Source: Marinirhabdus sp963799365
GTDB taxonomy: Bacteria; Bacteroidota; Bacteroidia; Flavobacteriales; Flavobacteriaceae
Assembly (NCBI GenBank): GCA_963799365.1
Contig: CAWCWV010000017.1
Span: 682,001 to 746,000 of the forward strand
Direction of reading: 5' to 3'
DNA: 64,000 nucleotides
Both the position numbers and the translations under genes were made by a program. The notes beneath the pieces were generated by a model. It had not been told where the DNA came from. It saw only the letters and a program-made list of their open reading frames with translations, and ran no database searches. Shown piece by piece: positions 17,538 through 26,745 of this stretch (position 1 is its first letter; the number at the start of each line of letters is the position of its first letter).

Positions 17538-19514
17538 ATGAATTTTAAAGACGAAATCTTACTTGGCATCCCACAGCAACTTCCAGAATTAAAACCATAT
17601 GACCCAGAAGTAAACCACGCTCCTAAACGAAAAAAAATTCTTTCTGATGAAGAAGAAGTCCTTGCATTAAAAAATGCCTTAAGATATTTTAGTCAAGAAC
17701 ATCATGCCACGCTCCTACCCGAGTTTAAGAAAGAACTTGAAGATTTCGGAAGAATTTATATGTATCGTTTTAGACCAGATCATAAAATTTACGCACGCCC
17801 CATTTCCGAATACCCTGGAAATTGTGAGCAGGCAAAAGCTATTATGTTAATGATCCAAAACAACCTGGACCACGCAGTAGCACAACATCCCCACGAATTA
17901 ATTACCTATGGCGGTAATGGTGCTGTTTTCCAAAATTGGGCGCAATACAGATTGGTAATGCAGTACTTGGCCGAAATGACTAACGAACAAACCCTAGTCA
18001 TGTACTCTGGACATCCCTTAGGCTTATTTCCTTCTCATAAAGATGCCCCACGTGTTGTTGTTACCAACGGAATGATGATTCCAAACTATTCGCAACCAGA
18101 CGATTGGGAAAAATTTAATGCACTGGGCGTTACTCAATATGGACAAATGACCGCAGGAAGTTATATGTACATTGGCCCACAGGGAATTGTACACGGAACC
18201 ACTATTACGGTTTTAAACGGTTTCAGAAAAATTAAAAAATCTCCAAAAGGAGGTCTTTTTGTAACCTCTGGCCTAGGCGGTATGAGTGGAGCGCAACCTA
18301 AAGCCGGAACAATCGCTGGATGTGTTACGGTGTGTGCCGAAGTTAATAAAAAAGCAACGCATACAAGAAATTCTCAAGGATGGGTAGATGAAGTTATTTC
18401 AGAATTACAGCTACTTTCAGAACGCGTAAAAAAAGCAATTAGAAACAAAGAAACCGTTTCCATTGCTTGGGATGGAAATATTGTGGATGTTTGGGAACAT
18501 TTTGACCAAGAAAATATTAAAATAGATTTAGGAAGTGACCAAACTTCGCTTCATAATCCGTGGGCAGGAGGCTATTATCCCGTGGGAATGAGTTATGAAG
18601 AATCCAATGAAATGATGGCAAATAATCCCGAGCAATTTAAAAAAGAAGTACAACGTTCCCTTAAAAGACATGCCGAAGCCATAAATAAACATACTGAAAA
18701 AGGCACCTATTTTTTCGATTATGGAAATGCCTTTTTATTGGAAGCATCCAGAGCCGGAGCCGACATTATGGCTGAAAATAATATTGATTTTAAATATCCA
18801 AGCTATGTACAAGACATTATGGGGCCTATGTGTTTTGACTATGGTTTTGGTCCTTTTCGCTGGGTATGTGCTTCTGGAAAACCAGAAGATCTAGCGAAAA
18901 CCGATGCCATTGCCTGTGAAGTTTTGGAAGCGTTAATAAAAAATGCTCCTGAAGAAATTAAACAACAAATGCAGGATAATATCACCTGGATTAAAGGAGC
19001 ACAAGAAAACAAATTAGTTGTGGGTAGCCAGGCAAGAATCCTATATGCGGATGCCGAAGGAAGAATGAACATAGCTAGTGCTTTTAACAATGCGATTTCG
19101 GAAGGCACTTTAGATACCATAATTTTGGGTCGTGACCATCATGATGTTTCAGGCACCGATTCTCCATATCGTGAAACTAGCAATATCTACGACGGAAGCC
19201 GATTTACAGCAGATATGGCCATCCACAATGTGATTGGAGATAGCTTTAGAGGAGCTACCTGGGTAAGCATTCACAATGGTGGTGGAGTAGGCTGGGGAGA
19301 GGTTGTAAATGGTGGCTTCGGTATGGTTCTTGATGGTAGTAAAGATGCGCAACGACGTCTGGAAAGTATGTTATTCTGGGATGTAAATAACGGGATTGCA
19401 AGACGAAGTTGGGCACGAAATGAGGAAGCGATCTTTGCTATAAAAAGAGAGATGGATCGCAATCCAAACCTTAAAGTGACGCTTCCCAATTTCGTAGATG
19501 AATCCTTATTATAA
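17538..19514 (+). CDS. hutU: Urocanate hydratase
   Basis: 658 residues, the long urocanase form found in Bacteroidetes. It is a cytosolic NAD-dependent enzyme of histidine degradation that converts urocanate to imidazolone-propionate. Marks: ITYGGNGAVFQNWAQY (about 122), TQYGQMTAGSYMYIGPQG (about 205), GLFVTSGLGGMSGAQPKAG (about 240), and the NAD-site GRDHHDVSGTDSPYRET near 535. The start lies just after the right hairpin of the GxxExxY cassette, which may have displaced an older promoter. No other hut genes are in the window. The DUF4136 gene follows after 11 bases. Confidence 0.97.
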   Translation: MNFKDEILLGIPQQLPELKPYDPEVNHAPKRKKILSDEEEVLALKNALRYFSQEHHATLLPEFKKELEDFGRIYMYRFRPDHKIYARPISEYPGNCEQAKAIMLMIQNNLDHAVAQHPHELITYGGNGAVFQNWAQYRLVMQYLAEMTNEQTLVMYSGHPLGLFPSHKDAPRVVVTNGMMIPNYSQPDDWEKFNALGVTQYGQMTAGSYMYIGPQGIVHGTTITVLNGFRKIKKSPKGGLFVTSGLGGMSGAQPKAGTIAGCVTVCAEVNKKATHTRNSQGWVDEVISELQLLSERVKKAIRNKETVSIAWDGNIVDVWEHFDQENIKIDLGSDQTSLHNPWAGGYYPVGMSYEESNEMMANNPEQFKKEVQRSLKRHAEAINKHTEKGTYFFDYGNAFLLEASRAGADIMAENNIDFKYPSYVQDIMGPMCFDYGFGPFRWVCASGKPEDLAKTDAIACEVLEALIKNAPEEIKQQMQDNITWIKGAQENKLVVGSQARILYADAEGRMNIASAFNNAISEGTLDTIILGRDHHDVSGTDSPYRETSNIYDGSRFTADMAIHNVIGDSFRGATWVSIHNGGGVGWGEVVNGGFGMVLDGSKDAQRRLESMLFWDVNNGIARRSWARNEEAIFAIKREMDRNPNLKVTLPNFVDESLL

Positions 19515-19525
19515 AAAAATGCACT

Positions 19526-20062
19526 ATGAAAATCTTTAAATTAACTCCGCTGCTTCTCTTGCTTGTATTTGCATCGTGTACTTCGGTACGTGTAGCGACT
19601 GACTACGACAGAAAAGCTAACTTTAACAACTACAATAGTTTTGCTTTTTACAAACCAGGTATTGACGATGCCAAGATTAGCGACTTGGATAAAAAACGAA
19701 TCTTACGCGCTATTGATGCCAACCTTCAATCTAAAGGAATGACCAAAAGTGAGTCACCCACAATGCTAGTAAGTATTTTCACGAAAGAGCGTGAAAGGGT
19801 AGATGTATACAATAATAACTTTGGCTGGGGCTGGGGCTGGAATCCCTGGTGGGGCGGTGGTTTTGGAGGAAGTTCAGTTTCAACTTCGGTGGAAGGAAGC
19901 CTTTTTATCGATTTTATAGATGCCAAAACTAACGAACTTGTCTGGCAAGGTATTGGTAGTTCTCAATTATATACAGGTAGCGATATAGATCGACGTGAAG
20001 AAAGAATTAGAGAAATAGTTTCTGAAATTTTAGCCGAATATCCTCCAGGCGCTAAGAATTAA
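19526..20062 (+). CDS. DUF4136 lipoprotein
   Basis: 178 residues. The lipoprotein signal ends at FASC (Cys about 18). The DUF4136 body follows (SVRVATDYDRKANFNNYNSF, IDANLQSKGM, then LFIDFIDAKTNELVWQG at about 135), and the C-terminus has the typical REERIREIVSEILAEYPP. A Gly/Trp-rich insert (GWGWGWNPWWGG) lies near 95. Predicted to sit on the outer membrane; function unknown. Probably co-transcribed with hutU, and closed by the terminator at 20074. Confidence 0.9.
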   Translation: MKIFKLTPLLLLLVFASCTSVRVATDYDRKANFNNYNSFAFYKPGIDDAKISDLDKKRILRAIDANLQSKGMTKSESPTMLVSIFTKERERVDVYNNNFGWGWGWNPWWGGGFGGSSVSTSVEGSLFIDFIDAKTNELVWQGIGSSQLYTGSDIDRREERIREIVSEILAEYPPGAKN

Positions 20063-20073
20063 TATTTTATATA

Positions 20074-20100
20074 AACCCTTCAATCTCGAAGGGTTTTTTT
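20074..20100 (+). terminator. Terminator after hutU/DUF4136
   Basis: AACCCTTC (20074-20081) pairs with GAAGGGTT (20088-20095), then TTTTT. Confidence 0.87.
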
Positions 20101-20252
20101 GTTATTGCTGTTATCTACGAGTATATCTATATCAATCTTTAGAGAAACACTAATGTTATCTTACTGAAACGTTAAGACAACACAAAATAAGATTTTTTTA
20201 ACCATAGAATTGATCATATGTTTCTATATTAACATTAACAAAAAAATAAATT

Positions 20253-20405
20253 ATGTCGATTTTGACGATTATATTAAACATTTTACTGCCACCATTAGCA
20301 GTATTTTTAAAACATGGATTGGGAAAGAATTTCCTTATCAACCTAATTTTAACCATCATTTTATGGCTGCCAGGAGTAATCCATGCATTCATTGTAAATG
20401 ACTAA
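20253..20405 (+). CDS. YqaE/Pmp3-family membrane protein
   Basis: 50 residues. Two membrane spans: TIILNILLPPLAVFL (residues 5-19) with the family PPLAVFL signature, and LIILWLPG-type second helix (about 31-47) joined by HGLGKNFLIN. Pmp3/YqaE proteins are tiny plasma-membrane hydrophobic proteins linked to membrane potential and salt stress in other organisms. The start is ATG at 20253 and the stop TAA at 20403-20405. The next gene starts 11 bases later, so the two are likely co-transcribed. An overlapping longer frame (20210-20401) is a shadow. Confidence 0.88.
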   Translation: MSILTIILNILLPPLAVFLKHGLGKNFLINLILTIILWLPGVIHAFIVND

Positions 20406-20416
20406 ACCAAACTAAG

Positions 20417-20989
20417 ATGAAAAATATTTTTATACCAGTTCTTGCTTTATCATTACTTACAGCAAGTTGTAATATAGATAAAAAAGGAAAAACAGAATTA
20501 CCAGAAGTTGATGTCGATATAGAAGAAGGGAATCTTCCCGAATTTGATGTGAACTGGGCAGATGTAGATGTAAGTACTACCACAAAGACTGTTGAAGTTC
20601 CTAAAGTTGTCGTTGTGATGGAGGAGGAAACTATTGAAGTTCCAACTATTGATGTAGATATGCCAAATGATAACGATAAATATGAACAGGAGCTTATTGT
20701 AGAAGCTGAAGTAGAAGGTGTGGAACACGATATTGAAATTAAAGAAATACGTGCCTCAGATGATCGTTTGTATGTAATAGCAACATTGGAGGCATTAACA
20801 ACAGATCTTGGCGACAAGAAAATGAGAGTTCAAGATCAGGTAACTTTAAATGCTCCAGATCTCAACGTAAAATATATTATTGTTGGAAAGAAACCAAATC
20901 GGGTATTCAACAATAGGGATATGTATGTAGCTACTATGAATGATTTACCTGAAAACGTGAAAAATGCAAAAGCTATCTACACAAGATAA
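20417..20989 (+). CDS. Acidic lipoprotein of unknown function
   Basis: 190 residues. A lipoprotein signal ends at LTASC (Cys about 18). The first half of the mature part is acidic and repetitive (LPEVDVDIEEG, LPEFDVNWADVDV, then VEVPTIDVDMP), a D/E-V alternating pattern. The second half is folded-looking (EIKEIRASDDRLYVIATLEAL, APDLNVKYIIVGKKPNRVF). No known family recognised. Neighbouring Pmp3-type gene and a shared terminator suggest a two-gene unit; a stress or membrane-related role is only a guess. Confidence 0.72.
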   Translation: MKNIFIPVLALSLLTASCNIDKKGKTELPEVDVDIEEGNLPEFDVNWADVDVSTTTKTVEVPKVVVVMEEETIEVPTIDVDMPNDNDKYEQELIVEAEVEGVEHDIEIKEIRASDDRLYVIATLEALTTDLGDKKMRVQDQVTLNAPDLNVKYIIVGKKPNRVFNNRDMYVATMNDLPENVKNAKAIYTR

Positions 20990-21011
20990 ACTTTTAAAAT
21001 ACGATAACAAG

Positions 21012-21046
21012 AAGGTTCAAAACGATATGTTTTGAACCTTTTTTAA
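21012..21046 (+). terminator. Terminator between convergent units
   Basis: AAGGTTCAAAAC (21012-21023) pairs perfectly with GTTTTGAACCTT (21029-21040), then TTTTAA. It overlaps the 3' end of the E1 gene on the minus strand. Confidence 0.87.
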
Positions 21047-23119
21047 TACTCCAGAATCTCTTTAATTTTTTTCTGCACCTTCTCAACCGAGGGAATCATA
21101 GTCTCTTCCAAAACCGAATTCAAAGGAATTGCGGGCATATTTTCAGACCCAATAACCATCACAGGTGCATCCAGTTGCTGAAAGCATTCTTCCTGTATTC
21201 TACCTTGTAATGCTCTACTAAAGCTATTTTCTGAGGGTTCTTCTGTGACTACCAAACATTTTCCACATTTCTTAACGCTCTTAAAGACGGTTTCGTAATC
21301 CAAAGGATGTAAGGTTCGTAAATCTACAATTTCAACCCGATCTGTGATACCTAATTCTCTGGTAGCATTGTACGCCCAATGCACGCCCATGCCGTATGTA
21401 ATTATGGAAAGCGTTTCTTCGTCTTCTTGTGGCCAGATTTCTTGTAATACCCAAGCTTTTCCAAAAGGCAAAACATAGTCTTCACTTGGCTCAATTGAAG
21501 TTGCGCCTTTGGTTCCTTTAACTTTACTCCAGTACAAGCCCTTGTGTTCAAAAATCACTACAGGATTAGGGTCGTAATAGGCAGCTTTCATCAAGCCTTT
21601 AAGATCGGCTCCATTACTCGGATACGCAATTTTTAAACCACGAATATTGCTCACCACACTTTCCATAGAGGAAGAATGATAGGGACCTCCACTTCCATAA
21701 GCACCTATAGGAACTCTCAAAATCATTGAAACAGGCCATTTTCCATTAGAGAGATAGCAGCTACGAGAAACCTCTGTAAAGAGCTGATTGAGTCCTGGCC
21801 AGATATAATCTGCAAACTGGACCTCCACTATAGGTTTTAATCCCACAGCACTCATCCCAACCGTAGACCCCACAATAAAAGCTTCCTGAATAGGCGTATT
21901 AAAAACACGATTATCACCGAATTTTTGCGCCAGGGTTGCAGCTTCTCTGAAAACGCCCCCTAATCTTCCTCCCACATCTTGTCCGTACAATAAACATTCT
22001 GGATGTTTGTTCATTAATTCTTCAATTGCAAAAAGTGCACAATCTACCATGACCACCTTTTCACCGCCCTTGGGGGAGCGTTCTCCTACTTCTTCGGTAA
22101 TGGGTGTAGGTGCAAAATCGTGTGTAAATAAATCTTCAGGATTTGGGTCTTCAGCCTCAAGGGCACGCTTTAAACTTTTTTCAATTTCAGTTTCGATTTC
22201 AGTTTCGATTTCAGCAAGCTCCTTTTCAGCAAAATCATTATCTAATAGCAATTTAATTAGCTTTGGATATGGATCACGGCTACGAGCTTCGTCCAGATCG
22301 TCACGATAAAACTCCATCCGAACACCTGAAGTATGATGATTTAACAACGGAACTTTTGCATGTATTAAGATAGGGCGTCGCTCTTTTCGAATGGTTTCAA
22401 TGGCATTTTTTACGGTGGTATAACTTTCTTCAAAATCGGTTCCATCTATGGAAATGGCTTCCAGACCGTGAAAGCCTGCGGCATATTCAGCTGCATTCTG
22501 GGCACGGGTTTCAGCTTCATTTGCTGAAATATCCCACCCATTATCCTGTACCAAATACAAAATAGGCAATTGCTTTAACGCTGCCATTTGAAAAGCCTCG
22601 GCTATTTCGCCTTCGGTTACAGAGGCATCCCCTAAACTACACACAACAATAGGTTTATCAGCTTGAGCTTGTTGAAAGGCTTCCATCGACTCCTTGTACC
22701 AAAAACCCAATGCAACACCCGTAGCAGGAATTGCCTGCATCCCAGTAGCACTACTTTGATGAGGAATCTTTGGCTTATCTATCGTCACGCAAACTAGGGT
22801 GCGAATAATACGTACGCCCAGCCGAAAATGGATCGTCCTTTTTTGCCAACACCTGTAGCATCATTTGGTACGGAGTCATTCCAATAGACAACAACATGGC
22901 ATCGTCTCTATAATATGGAAACATATAATCTTGTGGTTGCAATTGCAAGCCAACAGCTATTTGTATGATCTCGTGTCCACGTGATGTGGCGTGCACATAT
23001 TTTGAAACTACCTTGAAGTTTTCTTCGTAAATTTCGGTCATTGCCTTAGCAGTGACTAGGTTTTTGAAGGCTTTTAGTAAAGTTTCGTTTTTGATTGTTG
23101 TATCTTTTTTTTTATCCAT
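21043..23119 (-). pseudogene. 2-oxo acid dehydrogenase E1 alpha/beta fusion, one frameshift
   Basis: Two adjoining frames (23119-22775 and 22788-21043) make one fused E1 of about 690 residues. The alpha part starts MDKKKDTTIKNETLLK and reaches YYSHPSLRDD. One extra base near 22780 then moves the frame to DKPKIPHQSSATGMQAIPA. The ThDP motif follows in the second frame (CSLGDASVTEGE...QDNGWDIS). The linker near residue 310 holds a Glu/Ile repeat (EIETEIETEIEKS). The beta part follows (LFAIEELMNKHPECLLYGQDVG...). Fused E1 alpha/beta is usual in Flavobacteriia for the branched-chain type complex. The E2 gene is upstream, split from it by a four-helix-bundle cassette. The indel is the only defect, so a sequencing error is likely. 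Confidence 0.8.
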
Positions 23120-23142
23120 TCATCCATATTTGAAACAAGAAT

Positions 23143-23574
23143 CAGGACGCAAGACCCAAGACTTATTAGAAAGGTAAAATTTAATTATTTGAATCCAAAG
23201 TATCCATAAACGCAGCTATCTTACTCTGAAGTGTCCCTACTTTTAATTCTAATGATTTAAACTCCTCTTCGGAAATAAAATTTTGTCGGTAACAAACCGT
23301 TATTTGTGTCTCCCATTCAAAAGCAGAACCTAAGCTATCCTCTAAAAATTTTAAAAAATGTTTGTCCGTGCGCTTACTAGTTCCTTCAGAAATATTTGAT
23401 GCCACAGAAACTGAACATTTGTTCATTTGCGAACGCAAACCAAATCTCTCATAATCAGGCAACGTTGATGTAAACAGGTAATTATCATCAATTAGGTCCA
23501 TTGCTTCTTGCCAAATCCTCAATTTCTTAAAATTATGCCTTCTCATTTTTTTTTATTTTTTGTCTTGCATCCTG
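23143..23574 (-). mobile_element. Cassette 1: four-helix-bundle gene within an inverted repeat
   Basis: CAGGACGCAAGAC (23143-23155) is matched 12/13 by the reverse complement of 23562-23574. Extending to 24 bases gives 19/24, with mostly transition differences. The arms enclose one 121-residue gene and lie between the E2 and E1 genes. Confidence 0.6.
23181..23546 (-). CDS. Four-helix-bundle protein (23S rRNA intervening-sequence family)
   Basis: 121 residues, the family size. It matches the S23/TIGR02436 type: an N-terminal FKKLRIWQEAMDLIDD block, then FGLRSQMNKCSVSVASNISEGTSK (described by its SVASNISEG core at about 50-58), and a helix ending LGSAFEWETQITVCYR. In spirochaetes and Coxiella such proteins are encoded inside 23S rRNA intervening sequences; elsewhere they occur as dispersed single genes of unknown function. 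Here the gene separates E2 from E1 in the same operon and is bounded by inverted arms. It differs clearly from the two similar copies at 25547 and 32366. Confidence 0.88.
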   Translation of the reverse strand: MRRHNFKKLRIWQEAMDLIDDNYLFTSTLPDYERFGLRSQMNKCSVSVASNISEGTSKRTDKHFLKFLEDSLGSAFEWETQITVCYRQNFISEEEFKSLELKVGTLQSKIAAFMDTLDSNN

Positions 23575-23598
23575 TTTCCTGCCTCCTGTATCTAATCT

Positions 23599-24891
23599 TT
23601 AGAACGTCCTTTTCACATCAAACTGCTCCATATAATCACCTACTCTTCTTAAAAAGGATCCTGCCAAAAATCCATCTACGATTCTATGGTCGAAAGAAAG
23701 TGACAGGTACATCATACTTCTAATTTCAATAGTATCTCCTTCTGGTTTCTCGATTACCTCAACGCGTTTTTTAATGATTCCTGTAGCAAGAATAGCAGCC
23801 TCCGGTTGATTGATAATGGGTGTTCCCATCAAACTTCCAAAAGTTCCCACATTACTAATGGTAAATGTGCTTCCCTTCATATCGTCGCCTTTTAAATTAC
23901 CAGAGCGCGATTTGGCCACTAACTCATTAGTGGAAGCGGCGAGTTCTTTTAGATTTTTCTTATCGGCATTTTTAACAACTGGAACAATTAAATTTCCACT
24001 AGGAAGCGCTGTTGCCATACCTATGTTAATATCTTCTTTTACAATAATGTTCTTCCCATCTAAGAATGAATTTATCATAGGAAAATCTTTTATGGCATTT
24101 GCAACCGCTTCAATAAACAGCGGCGTAAATGTTAACTTTTCTCCGTGCTTTTCCTGAAATTTTACCTTGTTAGCATTTCGCCAGATAACCATTTCAGTAA
24201 GATCTGCTTCAATGTAGGCTGTCACGTGCGGACTTGTATGCTTACTATACACCATATGGTCTGCGATCATCTCTCGCATTCGGTCCATCTCTACAATCTT
24301 CCCGGTGCCTTTGTCAAATTTTAAATCTGGAATTTTAAATCCGTTATTTTCTGAAACAGCTTGTGCAAATTGAAATGGTCTGCCTTCAGCAAGATATTCT
24401 GCAACATCACTTTTGCGCAATCTTCCATCTTTTCCAGTTCCAGTGATGCGTGCTAATTCTTCATAAGAAATATGATGTTTACGGGCAATAGCATCCACCA
24501 AAGGTGAAATGAAAAGATTTTCGTTTACTTTAAACGATTTCGCACTTGCACTTCGACGATGCTCAATTTTATTTTGTGCAGGTTTTTTAGTTTTTAAAGT
24601 CTCTTTGTTTTCTTTTTCTTCAAAATTTATATTTTTTTTCGCGGCGCCTTCCTGTAACTCTAACACAGCAATAGTCTCACCAACAGGAACTATATCTTTT
24701 GCTGAAACCTGATGCGAGATCATTTTCCCTGCTGAAGGTGCAGGCACTTCATTGTCCACTTTATCGGTAGCTACCTCAACAAGTATATCTCCCTCTTCGA
24801 ACGAGTCTCCTTCCTGCACCAACCAATTGAGGATGGTTCCTTCGGTAATACTTTCGCCCATTTTAGGCATTTTAAATTCTATTTTTGACAT
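23599..24891 (-). CDS. 2-oxo acid dehydrogenase E2 (dihydrolipoyl acyltransferase)
   Basis: 430 residues. A single lipoyl domain occupies about 1-76 with the lipoylated Lys in EVATDKVDNEVP (about 44). The E3/E1-binding peripheral domain is at about 127-165 (FISPLVDAIARKHHISYEELA). The catalytic domain at about 200-430 has SFDHRIVDG, with the acyl-transfer His about 400. It forms the cubic core of a branched-chain or aryl 2-oxo acid dehydrogenase and passes the acyl group to CoA. The stop of the upstream paaY gene is 6 bases away, so this enzyme is co-transcribed with the phenylacetate genes. Substrate cannot be read from sequence alone. Confidence 0.92.
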   Translation of the reverse strand: MSKIEFKMPKMGESITEGTILNWLVQEGDSFEEGDILVEVATDKVDNEVPAPSAGKMISHQVSAKDIVPVGETIAVLELQEGAAKKNINFEEKENKETLKTKKPAQNKIEHRRSASAKSFKVNENLFISPLVDAIARKHHISYEELARITGTGKDGRLRKSDVAEYLAEGRPFQFAQAVSENNGFKIPDLKFDKGTGKIVEMDRMREMIADHMVYSKHTSPHVTAYIEADLTEMVIWRNANKVKFQEKHGEKLTFTPLFIEAVANAIKDFPMINSFLDGKNIIVKEDINIGMATALPSGNLIVPVVKNADKKNLKELAASTNELVAKSRSGNLKGDDMKGSTFTISNVGTFGSLMGTPIINQPEAAILATGIIKKRVEVIEKPEGDTIEIRSMMYLSLSFDHRIVDGFLAGSFLRRVGDYMEQFDVKRTF

Positions 24892-24897
24892 TTCGTC

Positions 24898-25503
24898 TTA
24901 TTCTTTAGTATTCAATTTCATCTCTTGAAGCGTTTTATAAAAATCTTCCTGTACTGGTCTATTTTTCGGAATCTCTCGCAAAGGTTCCACTTCTCTTAAG
25001 CTTTCGTGACAATCTGCAGGTAATTGTTGGTATAATTTAGTGCCCGCCGTTTTCCAAGCAATCATTTCTTCGGAAACTTCCTTGATTGCTTTTGCTGGAT
25101 TCCCAACTATTAATTGACGCGTTTGAAAAACCTTTTCAGCTTTTACAAATGCCATAGCGCCCACAATACATTCATCTCCAATTTCAGCACCGTCCATGAT
25201 CACGCTGTTCATTCCTATGAGGCAATTTCGACCTAAATTGGCTCCGTGAATTACGGCTCCGTGGCCTACGTGGGCTCCTTCTTGTAACACAATACTTTTT
25301 CCAGGAAACATATGCACTGTACAATTTTCCTGTACATTCACCCCATCCTCCAAAATAATCTCACCCCAATCCCCACGGATCGCAGCGCCTGGTCCTATGT
25401 AGCAATTTTTTCCAATAATCACATTTCCTGTTACAGCCGCTAACGGATGAACGAAACTAGATTCGTGTATTACGGGTATGTGACCTCTGAAGGAGTATAT
25501 CAT
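24898..25503 (-). CDS. paaY: PaaY-like hexapeptide-repeat protein
   Basis: 201 residues. Left-handed beta-helix hexapeptide repeats run from about 12 to 155 (VTGNVIIGKNCYIGPGAAIRGD, written here by its VIIGKN and IGPGAA units), with gamma-carbonic-anhydrase-type His residues (VHMFPG, HVGHGAVIHGA). Length and the C-terminal helical tail (VSEEMIAWKTAGTKLYQQL) fit PaaY, a thioesterase/housekeeping protein of phenylacetate degradation that is thought to clear toxic CoA adducts. Placed within the paa operon and 6 bases from E2. Confidence 0.88.
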   Translation of the reverse strand: MIYSFRGHIPVIHESSFVHPLAAVTGNVIIGKNCYIGPGAAIRGDWGEIILEDGVNVQENCTVHMFPGKSIVLQEGAHVGHGAVIHGANLGRNCLIGMNSVIMDGAEIGDECIVGAMAFVKAEKVFQTRQLIVGNPAKAIKEVSEEMIAWKTAGTKLYQQLPADCHESLREVEPLREIPKNRPVQEDFYKTLQEMKLNTKE

Positions 25504-25509
25504 ATTAAA

Positions 25510-25975
25510 GGGTGAGTCGTGAGACCGCTTTGCTTTGAGTGGTGAGTTACTTGTTTTTTAAATGTGTCCTTAATGAGGATATCATTTTACCTATTTCAGT
25601 TAGCTTTCGTCTGTTTTCTTCATCTATCTCAAAAGTTATATACCCTCTAAGCCTCGCCTTTGTGGAAGCAGCCACGCATTCGTGAGAACTATCCCATGCC
25701 ATTTTGAGGTATCGGTTAAAATTAACATCTGTACTCCCAGAACCTTCAGCAATATTGAAAGCAATGGAGTCTGCAGCTCTAATAAATTGTGATGATAATT
25801 TATAAATTTCATGTTTTGGAAACTTCTCAGTCTGTTCATTAATAAATTCCCCAAAATCCATTGCTTTCTGATACACCTGTAAATCTTCAAACTTAAAATA
25901 GTATTTACTTTTCATATAAATTCAAATTATTACTCACCACTCAAAGAAAGCTTGCTTTCGATCTCACCACTCACC
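25510..25975 (-). mobile_element. Cassette 2: four-helix-bundle gene within an inverted repeat
   Basis: CTTTGAGTGGTGAGT (25533-25547) is exactly the reverse complement of 25932-25946, and a second segment (25511-25525 against 25961-25975) matches 13/15. The arms total about 40 bases each and enclose only the 122-residue gene. The inner arm end overlaps the gene's stop codon. Confidence 0.68.
25547..25915 (-). CDS. Four-helix-bundle protein (23S rRNA intervening-sequence family)
   Basis: 122 residues. Opens MKSKYYFKFEDLQVYQKAMD, with SSQFIRAADSIAFNIAEGSG at about 45-64 and SSHECVAASTKARLRGYI at about 80, the family pattern. About 60% identical by eye to the copy at 32366 (same opening MKSKY.F.FE.LQ.Y), so these two are close relatives, although their flanking arms are unrelated. 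Lies between the enoyl-CoA hydratase gene and paaY. Function unknown. Confidence 0.9.
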   Translation of the reverse strand: MKSKYYFKFEDLQVYQKAMDFGEFINEQTEKFPKHEIYKLSSQFIRAADSIAFNIAEGSGSTDVNFNRYLKMAWDSSHECVAASTKARLRGYITFEIDEENRRKLTEIGKMISSLRTHLKNK

Positions 25976-25980
25976 TCTAT

Positions 25981-26733
25981 TTATTTAAATCTTTTCAATG
26001 TTTCTTTCGTAAAATCGGATAAAACAAGTCTTCCTGAAATAACAGCTCTCTCGGCAAGTAATTCATCCCAGTTTTCTGTGCCGCTCCACATGATCTTTTT
26101 CATTTCTTTCATGGCTTCAGGGTTGTAATTGCATAAATTTTCAGCAAAAGCCTGAACAGCTTCGTCTAAAGCTTCAGTCGATTCGTGCACGCTGGCGTAC
26201 AATCCTTTTTGACGTGCCCACTCGGCATCGTAAAAGCTATTGGCATCTATTGCTATTTGACTCATTCCTGTAAGCCCTAGTTTTCTCTCTACTGCCGGAC
26301 CTACCACAAAAGGGCCTATACCAATATTTAATTCACTTAGTTTAATTGAAGCAAACTTAGTTGCCATGCAATAATCTGTTGCGCTGGCAACACCTACACC
26401 GCCTCCAACTGTTTTCCCTTGGATGCGTCCAATAATAAACTTTGGGCACTTACGCATAGCGTTAATCACGTTTGCAAATCCACTAAAGAATACGCGTCCA
26501 GTTTCAGCATCGTCTATACTTATGAGTTCCTTAAAACTAGCACCGGCACAGAAAGTTCTCTCTCCGCCACTTTTTAAGATGATTACTTTTACATCGTCAT
26601 TTTCTCCTGCTTCTTTTATTGTTTTTCTCAACTTTTCAAGAATATCACCCGGCAAGCTGTTGTGCGCTGGATGGAAAAATTCTATGGTTGAGATTCCGTT
26701 GTTGACTGTTTCTTTTACGTAAGGTTTGGTCAT
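25981..26733 (-). CDS. Enoyl-CoA hydratase/isomerase family protein (PaaF-like)
   Basis: 250 residues, crotonase fold. Oxyanion-hole segments: FCAGASFKEL (about 63) and KTVGGGVGVASATDYC (about 105). In the pathway a 2,3-dehydroadipyl-CoA hydratase (PaaF) is needed, and this gene is the only second crotonase in the operon beside paaG, so PaaF is the best role (inference). It is flanked on both sides by cassettes (four-helix bundle downstream, GIY-YIG upstream). Confidence 0.88.
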   Translation of the reverse strand: MTKPYVKETVNNGISTIEFFHPAHNSLPGDILEKLRKTIKEAGENDDVKVIILKSGGERTFCAGASFKELISIDDAETGRVFFSGFANVINAMRKCPKFIIGRIQGKTVGGGVGVASATDYCMATKFASIKLSELNIGIGPFVVGPAVERKLGLTGMSQIAIDANSFYDAEWARQKGLYASVHESTEALDEAVQAFAENLCNYNPEAMKEMKKIMWSGTENWDELLAERAVISGRLVLSDFTKETLKRFK

Positions 26734-26745
26734 AGTTTCATTGAC

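Noticed and set aside
20210..20401. 63-residue frame overlapping the Pmp3 gene
   Set aside because: No recognisable family or signal. The other frame gives a full two-span Pmp3/YqaE protein.
22180..22230. GAAATCGAAACT minisatellite in the E1 linker
   Set aside because: Short tandem repeat coding for Glu/Ile in a flexible linker. Probably neutral and too short to call.
22775..22800. E1 alpha and beta as two separate genes
   Set aside because: The ThDP motif and most of E1 alpha lie in the second frame, so the break is a frameshift within one fused gene, not a gene boundary.
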